Positions 1 through 5,556 of a DNA stretch of 11,036 nt are shown here, in pieces (within the stretch, counting starts at the first letter, position 1; each line of letters opens with the position of its first letter). The notes under the pieces were generated by a model. It saw only the letters and a list, made by a program, of their open reading frames with translations. It did not search any database and was not told the origin of the DNA. Origin of the DNA: a bacterium (lineage in GTDB: Bacteria > Spirochaetota > JAHITG01); NCBI GenBank assembly GCA_028711675.1, contig JAQTRT010000083.1, positions 1-11,036 on the forward strand. The letters run 5' to 3'. A program made the translations under genes and the position numbers.

Positions 1-647
1 TCCATCTGCTTATACGGCACGATGGTATGCTTGTTGGCATCGGGGGCGCTGTCCGTGAGCCAGGGGACATTGTCCAGCCTGATGAAAATAAAGTTCTCCT
101 TCCCGAACCGGGCGCAGGAGGAGATACCAAAGGCAAAGCTGGTGAACCCGCCTTCATGCACGCCCGCCCATTTACCGTTCACCCAGACATCCGTGATATA
201 ATTCGCGCCGAGGAAGACCAGCTTCAGTATGTTCTTGCTGTAATTCTCCGGGATAAAGACCTTGATACGGTAATACACGCCGTCCATATAACGGTCAGGG
301 TACCGGTTCACGACAAAAGGCAGTTTCTCCCGGGCCCATTCCGCGTCATTGAAATCCTTTTGAATGCTCTTCCCGGCTTCCTGCTCCAGCTGCCGGATGG
401 AGGAAGGGGTCCGGCCTGCCAGGGAAAGGTCGTGGTCCACCTTCTTTCTGGCATAACTGCACTCTTTTAAATAAAGATAAATACGGTCATGCTGTTTCTG
501 GAAATCCGGGTAGATGGACCTGTACTGGACAGGGATGAAGTATTCTCCGTTAAAATCTTCCAGTTGAAAGTCGCCCCGGTTGATGTCAGCCATAAGAGAA
601 AGGGGGAGCAGGAGGATCAGGATATATATTGATATTTTCCTTGTCAT
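1..647 (-). CDS. Secreted glycoside hydrolase family 2 protein, N-terminal part (3' end off window)
   Basis: The reverse strand is open from an ATG at 645-647 to the window edge: 215 codons, no stop. Residues 1-20 form a classic signal peptide (basic MTRK, then a leucine/isoleucine core ending SLMA), so the product is exported. Around residues 150-205 it shows the GH2 sugar-binding (jelly-roll) pattern: a VWVNGKWAG turn, a GGFTSFAF strand, NFIFIRLDN, and a final VPYKQMD that in GH2 proteins usually leads into the next domain. GH2 members are beta-galactosidases, beta-glucuronidases, beta-mannosidases and relatives. The catalytic barrel is off the window, so substrate and activity cannot be told, and a non-catalytic relative is possible. 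No strong Shine-Dalgarno precedes the ATG, and a repeat element sits immediately upstream (661-750). The start is supported mainly by the signal peptide. Confidence 0.8.
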   Translation of the reverse strand, partial: MTRKISIYILILLLPLSLMADINRGDFQLEDFNGEYFIPVQYRSIYPDFQKQHDRIYLYLKECSYARKKVDHDLSLAGRTPSSIRQLEQEAGKSIQKDFNDAEWAREKLPFVVNRYPDRYMDGVYYRIKVFIPENYSKNILKLVFLGANYITDVWVNGKWAGVHEGGFTSFAFGISSCARFGKENFIFIRLDNVPWLTDSAPDANKHTIVPYKQM

Positions 648-660
648 TCTTAATTAAAGA

Positions 661-750
661 GGTTATAAAGGCTTAAAAGGCAATAAAGGTTAATAAAAAA
701 ATCCTGCCCTTACAACCTTTAAAACCTTTCATCCCTCATTACCAACTTTA
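661..750. repeat. Inverted repeat of degenerate 9-bp units, copy 1
   Basis: The left arm (661-697) is four head-to-tail units of about 9 bp: GGTTATAAA, GGCTTAAAA, GGCAATAAA, GGTTAATAAA. The right arm (703-750) carries the same kind of unit on the opposite strand (GGTTTTAAA, GGTTGTAAG, GGGATGAAA read on the minus strand). Together they could form a long imperfect hairpin or cruciform with an A/T-rich loop. Related copies lie at 5451-5556 and 9126-9237. This copy sits between the barrel gene and the GH2 gene and forms most of the GH2 gene's upstream region. Function is unknown; a 3'-end or RNA-stability role is a guess. Confidence 0.7.
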
Positions 751-799
751 CGACCGTTTTTCATTTCATCCATGCTTATTCATCCAAAATAAAAGCGCT

Positions 800-1726
800 T
801 TAAATACTGACAATAAGACTTATTAGGTGGACCGGCGAAAAATCCCCTGCCGGCATAATAGTGTAATCGAGCCGGTACTCCGTATGGTTCAGCAGATACC
901 GGATGCCCAGGCCCATGGATAAAGGATTCAGGGTATCGCCTGTCCTGTATCCCAGCGACAGCTCGACCAGTGAAAAAAGCGTGAAACCCATGCCTATACT
1001 GATCGTTCCTGCAGCTGCCGTATCATACAGATAATTCACGAGAACGCGTGAAAGAAGGAAAGGCAGCTGGAGATACTGGTATTTAAACCCGCCGGAAACG
1101 ATCAGGGGGACCTGCTCTTCTTCGCCGTAGGATTTAAGGCTGAAACCGATACGGTTAACACTCAAACCCAGGCCAAGGTTCTTCTTCAAAGACATGGAAC
1201 CGATGTACGGAACCGTGAGTTTATACTGGAAACCGGCATCGAAAAGGAGAAGGGACGCGTTATATGTACCCAGGCGTGACCCGGCATAAGATATATGAAG
1301 CCCTGTCTCCAAATCCCTGAGCTGCGCGAACTTCCGCGACAGGGAGACATCCATGGAATAACTTTTATAACCTATGTTCTTCGTATCGGTCTTGATCTCG
1401 TCTTTCAGATAAAAATACCTCAGGCCGGCGATGATATTAAAAGGCTTCAGGCTCTGGCCGTAGAAGAGGCCCATTTTCCTCGTGTCCCCCAGTCCTTCGG
1501 TATCCGAAAAAAGCACGTTCCGGTCCCGGTTCCCGCTGAAACCGGCCGGGTTGCCGTAGACCGAACCGATTCCTTCGATAGTGGAATGCCCGCTTCCGGA
1601 GACCAGTTCCGTGATGCCGCTCTCGGGGATATTGAGAAAATCATACGTGTTCTCATATGTCCCGGAGAGCATCAGTGGCATGAGGAGAAACAATAAAAGG
1701 GAGATGACAATATTGATTTTTTTCAT
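800..1726 (-). CDS. PorV/PorQ-like outer-membrane beta-barrel protein
   Basis: A 308-residue protein with an N-terminal signal peptide (residues 1 to about 21, MKKIN plus a long hydrophobic run), then alternating amphipathic strands typical of an outer-membrane barrel. Two features place it near the PorV/PorQ (FadL-like, also UPF0164-like) family: the YDFLNIP...YGNPAG block near the N-terminus (NPAG at residues 59-62), where family members usually have a FL...NPAG signature, and the C-terminal YRLDYTIMPAGDF strand (from about 284) ending in the hydrophobic LISLIVSI. In Bacteroidetes, PorV and PorQ act in type IX secretion, but many phyla carry relatives of unknown role. An AAGG about 8 nt before the ATG is a modest ribosome site. 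Upstream lie 345 bases of palindromic repeats. The neighbouring upstream gene encodes a protein with a type-IX-like C-terminal domain, so a link is plausible but unproven. Confidence 0.72.
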   Translation of the reverse strand: MKKINIVISLLLFLLMPLMLSGTYENTYDFLNIPESGITELVSGSGHSTIEGIGSVYGNPAGFSGNRDRNVLFSDTEGLGDTRKMGLFYGQSLKPFNIIAGLRYFYLKDEIKTDTKNIGYKSYSMDVSLSRKFAQLRDLETGLHISYAGSRLGTYNASLLLFDAGFQYKLTVPYIGSMSLKKNLGLGLSVNRIGFSLKSYGEEEQVPLIVSGGFKYQYLQLPFLLSRVLVNYLYDTAAAGTISIGMGFTLFSLVELSLGYRTGDTLNPLSMGLGIRYLLNHTEYRLDYTIMPAGDFSPVHLISLIVSI

Positions 1727-1753
1727 AGATATACCTTCATCATAAGGTTTTTA

Positions 1754-1894
1754 AAAGGTTCTGACTGATGTTTTTGTTTTTCTCATTCTCGGCCTGCATC
1801 CATGCAGGCCTGCGAGGGTTACGCCGGGTTTTAACCTCCTGTTAAAACCACGGCTTCACAAACCGAAAAACTGCAAACATCAGTCAGAACCTTT
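1754..1894. repeat. 141-bp element with about 29-bp imperfect terminal inverted repeats
   Basis: The outer arms share a perfect 20-bp inverted repeat, AAAGGTTCTGACTGATGTTT at 1754-1773 and its complement at 1875-1894. The match continues with one or two changes to GTTTTTC (1776-1782) and GAAAAAC (1865-1871). Two smaller palindromes lie inside: 1791-1810 (9-bp arms GGCCTGCAT/ATGCAGGCC) and 1823-1854 (GGTTTTAAC/GTTAAAACC plus an outer GCCG/CGGC). The nested design resembles a small non-autonomous mobile element or a composite REP-type insertion. There is no coding capacity and no clear target-site duplication. It lies directly upstream of the barrel gene and would be in that gene's 5' leader if transcription starts further up. 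Confidence 0.7.
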
Positions 1895-1904
1895 AAATCA
1901 TTTT

Positions 1905-1910
1905 ATTATA
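1905..1910 (-). promoter_or_regulatory. Possible -10 box for the barrel gene
   Basis: The minus strand reads TATAAT here, about 180 nt before the barrel gene's ATG, but no good -35 stands 16-18 nt upstream. If used, the transcript would carry the whole 141-bp inverted repeat as a structured leader. Weak; the gene may instead be read through from the upstream operon. Confidence 0.25.
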
Positions 1911-1974
1911 TGCGGTCAAATAAAACATTGCATCCCGAAAAGCTGTATATCTACCATATTTCCCGGTGAATCGA

Positions 1975-2053
1975 CCGCGGGTTTAAAAACCCGCGGCTAC
2001 GTTTAAATAATCCGTGTACATTCATTCGTAGCGGCAGGTCTTTAGACCTGCCG
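1975..2053. repeat. Pair of inverted REP-like palindromes (REPIN/BIME-like)
   Basis: Two short hairpins face each other about 30 bp apart. At 2028-2053 the plus strand reads GTAG, then CGGCAGGTC, a TTTA loop and GACCTGCCG (9-bp perfect stem). At 1975-2000 the minus strand reads GTAG, then a hairpin with arms CCGCGGGTTT/AAACCCGCGG (plus-strand 1975-1984 and 1987-1996). A 5' GTAG foot before a GC-rich hairpin is the hallmark of REP sequences mobilised by RAYT (Y1-type) transposases, and two inverted REPs form a REPIN. The pair starts 20 nt after the stop of the DOMON-protein gene, where REPs often shield mRNA 3' ends. There is no U-tract, so it is not a standard intrinsic terminator. No RAYT gene is in the window. 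Confidence 0.7.
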
Positions 2054-2072
2054 TTTCTTGATCCACGTATAT

Positions 2073-3566
2073 TCAATTGACCAATAATATTTTCCTGGTA
2101 CTGATCTTGGACTTATAATCGATCTTTATGAGGTACAGCCCGCTTCCGGCCTTTTTCTTGTTCTCGGTGTCCCTGTACCACTCGATGGTATTCCCGGAAG
2201 GCGTCAGTGTCTTGCTTATTTTTTTGATCAGCCTGCCTGACATGGAATAGATGGAAACCTCCGCCTTCTCCTCCTTTGCCGCGTCAAAAGAAAGGATAAG
2301 CTTCTCGTCCTGGGGCCCAAGATAATCGGACGAGATCTTTGTCCCGGATGTGGACTCGCCGGCCCGGACCGTGACCCGGACTGTACAGGAAGTGACTCCT
2401 GACATACTATACGTGATGTAACCTTCTTTCTGGTTCGTGAAACTGATGTCCGCGGCATAGAAGATATTATTGATGACCTGTCCCACACCGTTATAGACCG
2501 TGGCCGAATAATTATTATTCAGGAAAGCGCCTGTAGAGGATGTATTATATCCCAGTACAGAGAGGGACACTGTGTCGCCCTCATCAACCGTAATGCTGGA
2601 AGGCTGGATCAGAAATTTATTATAATCCGCGACCGTGACATAGGAATACTGGATATTGCAGAAAGAATTTGAATCCCCAGGTGTCCCCGCCGCAATATAA
2701 CTAGATAGGTCTAATTCTTGTTGGATTTGGCTTGCACCAATAAGATCACAAACATCCGGATCAGTGCTCAAATTATTCCACCAGGTATTGTCTCCACCGG
2801 TAAAATACCATTCTGTGATCAGAGGATATCCTTGGACCTCTCTGAAATATTCATTCTCATGAAAACCCCACCCCACCATATATTTCCAAGATTTATTCGA
2901 AGGGGAACCTATGACACTGATGGGTACAGCTAACTCAAACTCATTCCAGTAAATATCTTTAAAAGGCAGGTTATCCATATTTCCATCAGCAGAGCCATTG
3001 TTTGCATCTCCCAACTTAACATGTGTTACATTATCCCACAGCCAAGCCTTCCAGGTACCTGCTAAAAAAAGAACATAATCAGCCTTCATTGCACTGCTTC
3101 TCAATTCGGCGCATGGACCGTTATCCGGATTTAGATGGTCTCCTTCAATAATATATGGTGAACCTGTGTTTTTATTCGTCGATATAGTTATAATAACACC
3201 AGTATAATCCCAGTTTGTGTTGGCATTCCAAGTTCTTAAAAAAAAATACACATAATTATTATCCCAACATATACGAACCTGCTCGATATCAGCAGTATCA
3301 GAGGCCTGTGGATTAAAAACCTGATTTGTCGGATAAACATAATCTCCATCCCCATGGTCATCATTCCGCGCATCCTGCCAAATCCACTGATGGTCCCGGA
3401 CAACAGCGGAATTGGGTGTGGAGTTTGGGGTCATACCCGTGACATTGGTCCAGTCCTGGGGGCTCTGGTCCATGGTCATGGTCTTCTTCCCGATATAACC
3501 GGCTGTCAGCGGCCCTGTCAGGAAGATCAGAAAAAGAATGGCGGAACAGATAATTTTATTCATCAT
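2073..3566 (-). CDS. Secreted glucodextranase-C/DOMON-like protein with FlgD-like C-terminal domain
   Basis: About 497 residues, read from the ATG at 3566. A GAGG 5 nt upstream and an ideal signal peptide (1 to about 23, MMNKIICSAILFLIF...TAG) favour this start over the one at 3584. Residues about 30-290 look like the glucodextranase C-terminal domain (DOMON-type, Pfam Glucodextran_C): the DARNDDHGDGDYVYPT block (65-80), then IRICWDNNYVYFFLRT-like strands. This domain occurs in secreted alpha-glucan enzymes and is thought to bind sugar. A middle Ig-like segment follows (about 300-410). The last 82 residues (416-497) resemble FlgD-Ig / type IX sorting domains, with AEVSIYSMSGRLIKKI, a GSGLYLIKI strand and a basic end. 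No catalytic domain is visible, so it is probably a surface or secreted glycan-binding partner. It follows the binding-protein gene by 61 nt with no clear terminator, so co-transcription is likely. The central segment is distinctly A/T-richer than both ends. Confidence 0.72.
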   Translation of the reverse strand: MMNKIICSAILFLIFLTGPLTAGYIGKKTMTMDQSPQDWTNVTGMTPNSTPNSAVVRDHQWIWQDARNDDHGDGDYVYPTNQVFNPQASDTADIEQVRICWDNNYVYFFLRTWNANTNWDYTGVIITISTNKNTGSPYIIEGDHLNPDNGPCAELRSSAMKADYVLFLAGTWKAWLWDNVTHVKLGDANNGSADGNMDNLPFKDIYWNEFELAVPISVIGSPSNKSWKYMVGWGFHENEYFREVQGYPLITEWYFTGGDNTWWNNLSTDPDVCDLIGASQIQQELDLSSYIAAGTPGDSNSFCNIQYSYVTVADYNKFLIQPSSITVDEGDTVSLSVLGYNTSSTGAFLNNNYSATVYNGVGQVINNIFYAADISFTNQKEGYITYSMSGVTSCTVRVTVRAGESTSGTKISSDYLGPQDEKLILSFDAAKEEKAEVSIYSMSGRLIKKISKTLTPSGNTIEWYRDTENKKKAGSGLYLIKIDYKSKISTRKILLVN

Positions 3567-3571
3567 CTTTT

Positions 3572-3575
3572 CCTC
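3572..3575 (-). promoter_or_regulatory. Ribosome binding site deciding the start at 3566
   Basis: The minus strand reads GAGG here, 5 nt before the ATG at 3566 and 8 nt before the next in-frame ATG at 3563. The upstream ATG at 3584 has only an AGGA about 12 nt away, inside a small CAGGA/TCCTG palindrome. Confidence 0.5.
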
Positions 3576-3627
3576 GTTATTCATGCAGATCAGGATTCCT
3601 GCAATTTTTTCTTAATATTTCAAGCTA

Positions 3628-4905
3628 TCACTTTCTCTTCTTCAATTCCTGGTCCATCTCGATCGTTATTTCATCCATGGCTTTCTTAATATCAAGCTGG
3701 TTCCGGATGATGAGGTCTATGCGCTGGTTGATGATCTTCTGCTCTATTTCCGACCAGTTGATAAGAAAAGGATTGTATATGATATGACGCACAGCCTCGT
3801 TCAGCATGCCTTTATTAGCCGGCGGATTTTTAGTATCCCGGGCCCAGTATTTTCCGTTGGCTATCTTTTTCAGGGCCGGCTGCGCCAGGCCTGTCTCAGC
3901 CAGTTTTTCCTGGCTCAATCTGCCGGACATGAACTTCAGCAGTTCCCAGGCCAGTTCAGGATTTTTTGTCGTGGAAGAGATGCCGTAGCCGGACCCGCCC
4001 GTGGCAAAACCCCTTGTGCCTTTCGGCCCTTTCGGGAACATCACCACATCCCATTTGAACTTCTTGATATCGCGGAGCGTGGGGGAATCCCAGATACCGG
4101 AACCGTACATGGCGATCTTGCCTGTCATGAACATCTCGTTGTATCCCATTTCTACGGTGTTCGGGGCAGGCATGACCTTATATTTATGAGACAGGTCCCT
4201 GTAGAACGTGAGGCCGTCGATAGCAGGCTTCTGGTTCAGGAGGCATTTTTTCGGGTCCCTGACGTTATCCACGATCTTGCCGCCGAAAGTATAAACGAAG
4301 TTCTGCCACGACCAGCCGAAAAATCCGTACTGAACAGTCATGCCGCTTTTATCCTTTTTAGTCAGTTTTTTGGCTGTATCCAGGAACTGGTTCATGTTCC
4401 AGCCGTCTTTTGGATATTTTACGCCGGCCGCGTCGAAGAGGCTCTGGTTATAAAATATACAGGCAAAGGGAGCCACATCCCTTGGCAGTCCGTACAGTTT
4501 GCTTCCCCGTTTGAAACGGTTTATGATCTCGGGAAAATAATCCTTCTCGTTTAATTCCCTGTCCTTTTTCAGCATGCCCGAGACATCCATGAGCATATTC
4601 TTTTCTATGAACTGGTCCACGAAATTAACTTCGCAGAACATGATGTCAGGCATGGAACCGGACGCGGCCCGGGTAAGCAGTTTGTCGATATAACCCTGGC
4701 CCTGGGGAGAATGGGAAATGACCACTTCCACATCAGGATATTTTTCATTGAAAACTTTTATCGTGCCTTTGATGATCTCCACTTCCTTGACCGTACCCCA
4801 GATGGCTATTTCCAGCCTGTGCTTCTTACTGGAACCTGTACCACAAGAAGAAAGGAAAAGCCCTGATAAAATAAGCGAAATTATAAAAATATTAATTCTT
4901 CTCAT
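3628..4905 (-). CDS. Sugar ABC transporter substrate-binding lipoprotein
   Basis: A 425-residue family-1 extracellular solute-binding protein. The start at 4905 is fixed by GGAGGAGGG 5 nt upstream and by a lipoprotein signal (MRRINIF, hydrophobic stretch, LSSC lipobox with Cys21). An upstream in-frame ATG at 4941 falls inside the promoter and is rejected. After a serine/lysine linker the mature part shows the usual fold markers: LEIAIWG, then NEKYPDVEVV, a PDIMFCE block, KLYGLPRDVAPFACIFYNQSLFDAAG, MFMTGKIAMYGSGIW, GGSGYGISSTTKNPELAWELLKFM, and a charged C-terminal helix. Such proteins capture mono- or oligosaccharides for an ABC importer. Gly after the lipidated Cys would fit outer-membrane sorting by the E. 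coli rule, or simple inner-membrane anchoring elsewhere. No permease or ATPase gene adjoins, so membrane partners must be encoded elsewhere. It has its own strong promoter and a palindromic operator, and leads an apparent two-gene operon with the DOMON protein. Confidence 0.92.
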   Translation of the reverse strand: MRRINIFIISLILSGLFLSSCGTGSSKKHRLEIAIWGTVKEVEIIKGTIKVFNEKYPDVEVVISHSPQGQGYIDKLLTRAASGSMPDIMFCEVNFVDQFIEKNMLMDVSGMLKKDRELNEKDYFPEIINRFKRGSKLYGLPRDVAPFACIFYNQSLFDAAGVKYPKDGWNMNQFLDTAKKLTKKDKSGMTVQYGFFGWSWQNFVYTFGGKIVDNVRDPKKCLLNQKPAIDGLTFYRDLSHKYKVMPAPNTVEMGYNEMFMTGKIAMYGSGIWDSPTLRDIKKFKWDVVMFPKGPKGTRGFATGGSGYGISSTTKNPELAWELLKFMSGRLSQEKLAETGLAQPALKKIANGKYWARDTKNPPANKGMLNEAVRHIIYNPFLINWSEIEQKIINQRIDLIIRNQLDIKKAMDEITIEMDQELKKRK

Positions 4906-4910
4906 AACGA

Positions 4911-4919
4911 CCCTCCTCC
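4911..4919 (-). promoter_or_regulatory. Strong ribosome binding site of the binding-protein gene
   Basis: The minus strand reads GGAGGAGGG, 5 nt before the ATG at 4905. It settles the start codon against the upstream in-frame ATG at 4941. Confidence 0.85.
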
Positions 4920-4923
4920 GTAA

Positions 4924-4935
4924 GTTTACGTAAAC
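4924..4935. promoter_or_regulatory. Palindromic operator GTTTACGTAAAC (binding-protein operon)
   Basis: A perfect 12-bp palindrome that begins 7 nt after the -10 box and covers roughly positions +2 to +13, where a bound repressor would block initiation or escape. A near-identical palindrome, GTTTGCGCAAAC, stands at the phosphorylase promoter (9048-9059). The central CG and symmetric halves suit a dimeric repressor of the LacI family or an AraR-like GntR type; which one cannot be told. No regulator gene is in the window. Confidence 0.7.
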
Positions 4936-4942
4936 ATTCAAT

Positions 4943-4970
4943 ATTATACATTATATTTTTAAAATGTCAA
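4943..4970 (-). promoter_or_regulatory. Consensus sigma70 promoter of the binding-protein operon
   Basis: The minus strand has TTGACA (4965-4970), a 16-nt A/T-rich spacer and TATAAT (4943-4948), both hexamers perfect. Transcription would start near 4936, giving a leader of about 30 nt before the ATG at 4905. Such a strong core promoter is normally held down by a repressor, which fits the palindrome just downstream. Confidence 0.85.
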
Positions 4971-5004
4971 GTAAAATATTAAAAAAATCTGATTAAATCT
5001 CTGA

Positions 5005-5367
5005 TTACTGGGTCACCAGCCAGTCCATGGCCTTTTCCCGTGTTTCAAATATTGGAATATTCCGCTGGGAAAAATAGGTGACAAAGTTATAGACAGCTTT
5101 CAGCAAACCGCGGATACCAACAACAGCAGCGGCCTTAACAAATGGTTTATTGTGGACAGTGAATCCTTTCATAGCTTCAATGGTATCGGAATTAAAAGTA
5201 GTATCCGACACATCTGTCAGGGTCAGGACTGAACCGGGAGCCTGCTGGCTCATCCATACCTTGGCTTCTTCAACGATGGGCGGGATCTCCTCTTTTGTGC
5301 AATGGGAAAAATCAAAAAGAACGATCTTTTTTCCTTTGTACTCCATGGGTTGAATCGCTTTATTCAT
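5005..5367 (-). CDS. SpoIIAA-like / STAS-SEC14 domain small protein
   Basis: A 120-residue soluble protein with no signal peptide or membrane segment. The order of elements (GKKIVLFDFSHCTKEEIPPIVEEAKVW, then SVLTLTDVSDTTFNSDTIEAMKGF, VKAAAVVGIRGLLKAVYNFVTYFSQRNI, IFETREKAMDWL) matches small alpha/beta proteins of the SpoIIAA-like (STAS/SEC14) group. Those are found widely in bacteria, usually alone and without a known function; a regulatory or ligand-binding role is generally presumed. The start at 5367 has a perfect GGGAGGAG 5 nt upstream and its own promoter (5401-5428), so it is probably a single-gene unit lying between the two operator-controlled units. Its promoter lacks the shared palindrome. 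Whether it has anything to do with sugar use is unknown. Confidence 0.75.
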   Translation of the reverse strand: MNKAIQPMEYKGKKIVLFDFSHCTKEEIPPIVEEAKVWMSQQAPGSVLTLTDVSDTTFNSDTIEAMKGFTVHNKPFVKAAAVVGIRGLLKAVYNFVTYFSQRNIPIFETREKAMDWLVTQ

Positions 5368-5400
5368 GACAACTCCTCCCTGTACTGAAATATATGAGCT

Positions 5401-5428
5401 AATATAGCATGAATAATTCCAAAGTCAA
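5401..5428 (-). promoter_or_regulatory. Sigma70-type promoter of the STAS-like gene
   Basis: The minus strand reads TTGACT (5423-5428), 16 nt, then TATATT (5401-5406). The start would fall near 5394, about 27 nt before the ATG at 5367. Unlike the other two promoters here it has no GTTTRCGYAAAC palindrome downstream. Confidence 0.7.
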
Positions 5429-5450
5429 TCTTTTTGATGTAGTCTGAAAG

Positions 5451-5556
5451 GAAAGGGTTTAAAGGCAATCAAGGTTATAAAGGTAAAGAAAGATATTCAG
5501 GCACACATCTTTTCCTTTAAAACCCTTATTGCCTTTCTGGCCTTTATCGCCTTCCT
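5451..5556. repeat. Inverted repeat of degenerate 9-bp units, copy 2
   Basis: The left arm (5454-5490) reads in 9-bp steps GGGTTTAAA-like, GGCAATCAA, GGTTATAAA, GGTAAAGAA. The right arm (5510-5556), read on the minus strand, gives GGCGATAAA, GGCCAGAAA, GGCAATAAG, GGTTTTAAA. The right arm starts exactly at the TAA stop of the phosphorylase gene, whose stop codon supplies the first TAAAGG. The arms can pair imperfectly over about 40 bp. It ends just before the promoter of the STAS-like gene and could act as a 3'-end structure for the phosphorylase mRNA, though no clean U-tract follows. Confidence 0.72.

Noticed and set aside
27..470. Plus-strand frame of 147 codons at the left edge
   Set aside because: It is antisense to the GH2 N-terminal domain, whose signal peptide and sugar-binding motifs are clear on the minus strand.
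792..801. AAAGCGCTTT palindrome at the end of the barrel gene
   Set aside because: A 10-bp palindrome with no loop, overlapping the stop codon; too short and A/T-rich at its ends to call a terminator or an operator.
3784..4554. Long plus-strand open frame of 256 codons opposite the binding-protein gene
   Set aside because: It lies wholly antisense to a clear family-1 binding protein, has no ribosome site or recognisable motif, and its protein is low-complexity shadow sequence. The plus-strand frames at 5671-6381, 6994-7728, 10241-10570 and similar were dropped for the same reason.
4906..4941. Upstream in-frame start for the binding protein at 4941
   Set aside because: It would place coding sequence over the operator and up to the -10 box, and the ATG at 4905 has a perfect ribosome site and a proper lipoprotein signal.
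4971..5004. Possible terminator after the STAS-like gene (T-run with repeated TAATCAGA on the minus strand)
   Set aside because: There is a run of seven T, but only 4-bp weak stems precede it; the two TAATCAGA copies are direct, not inverted.
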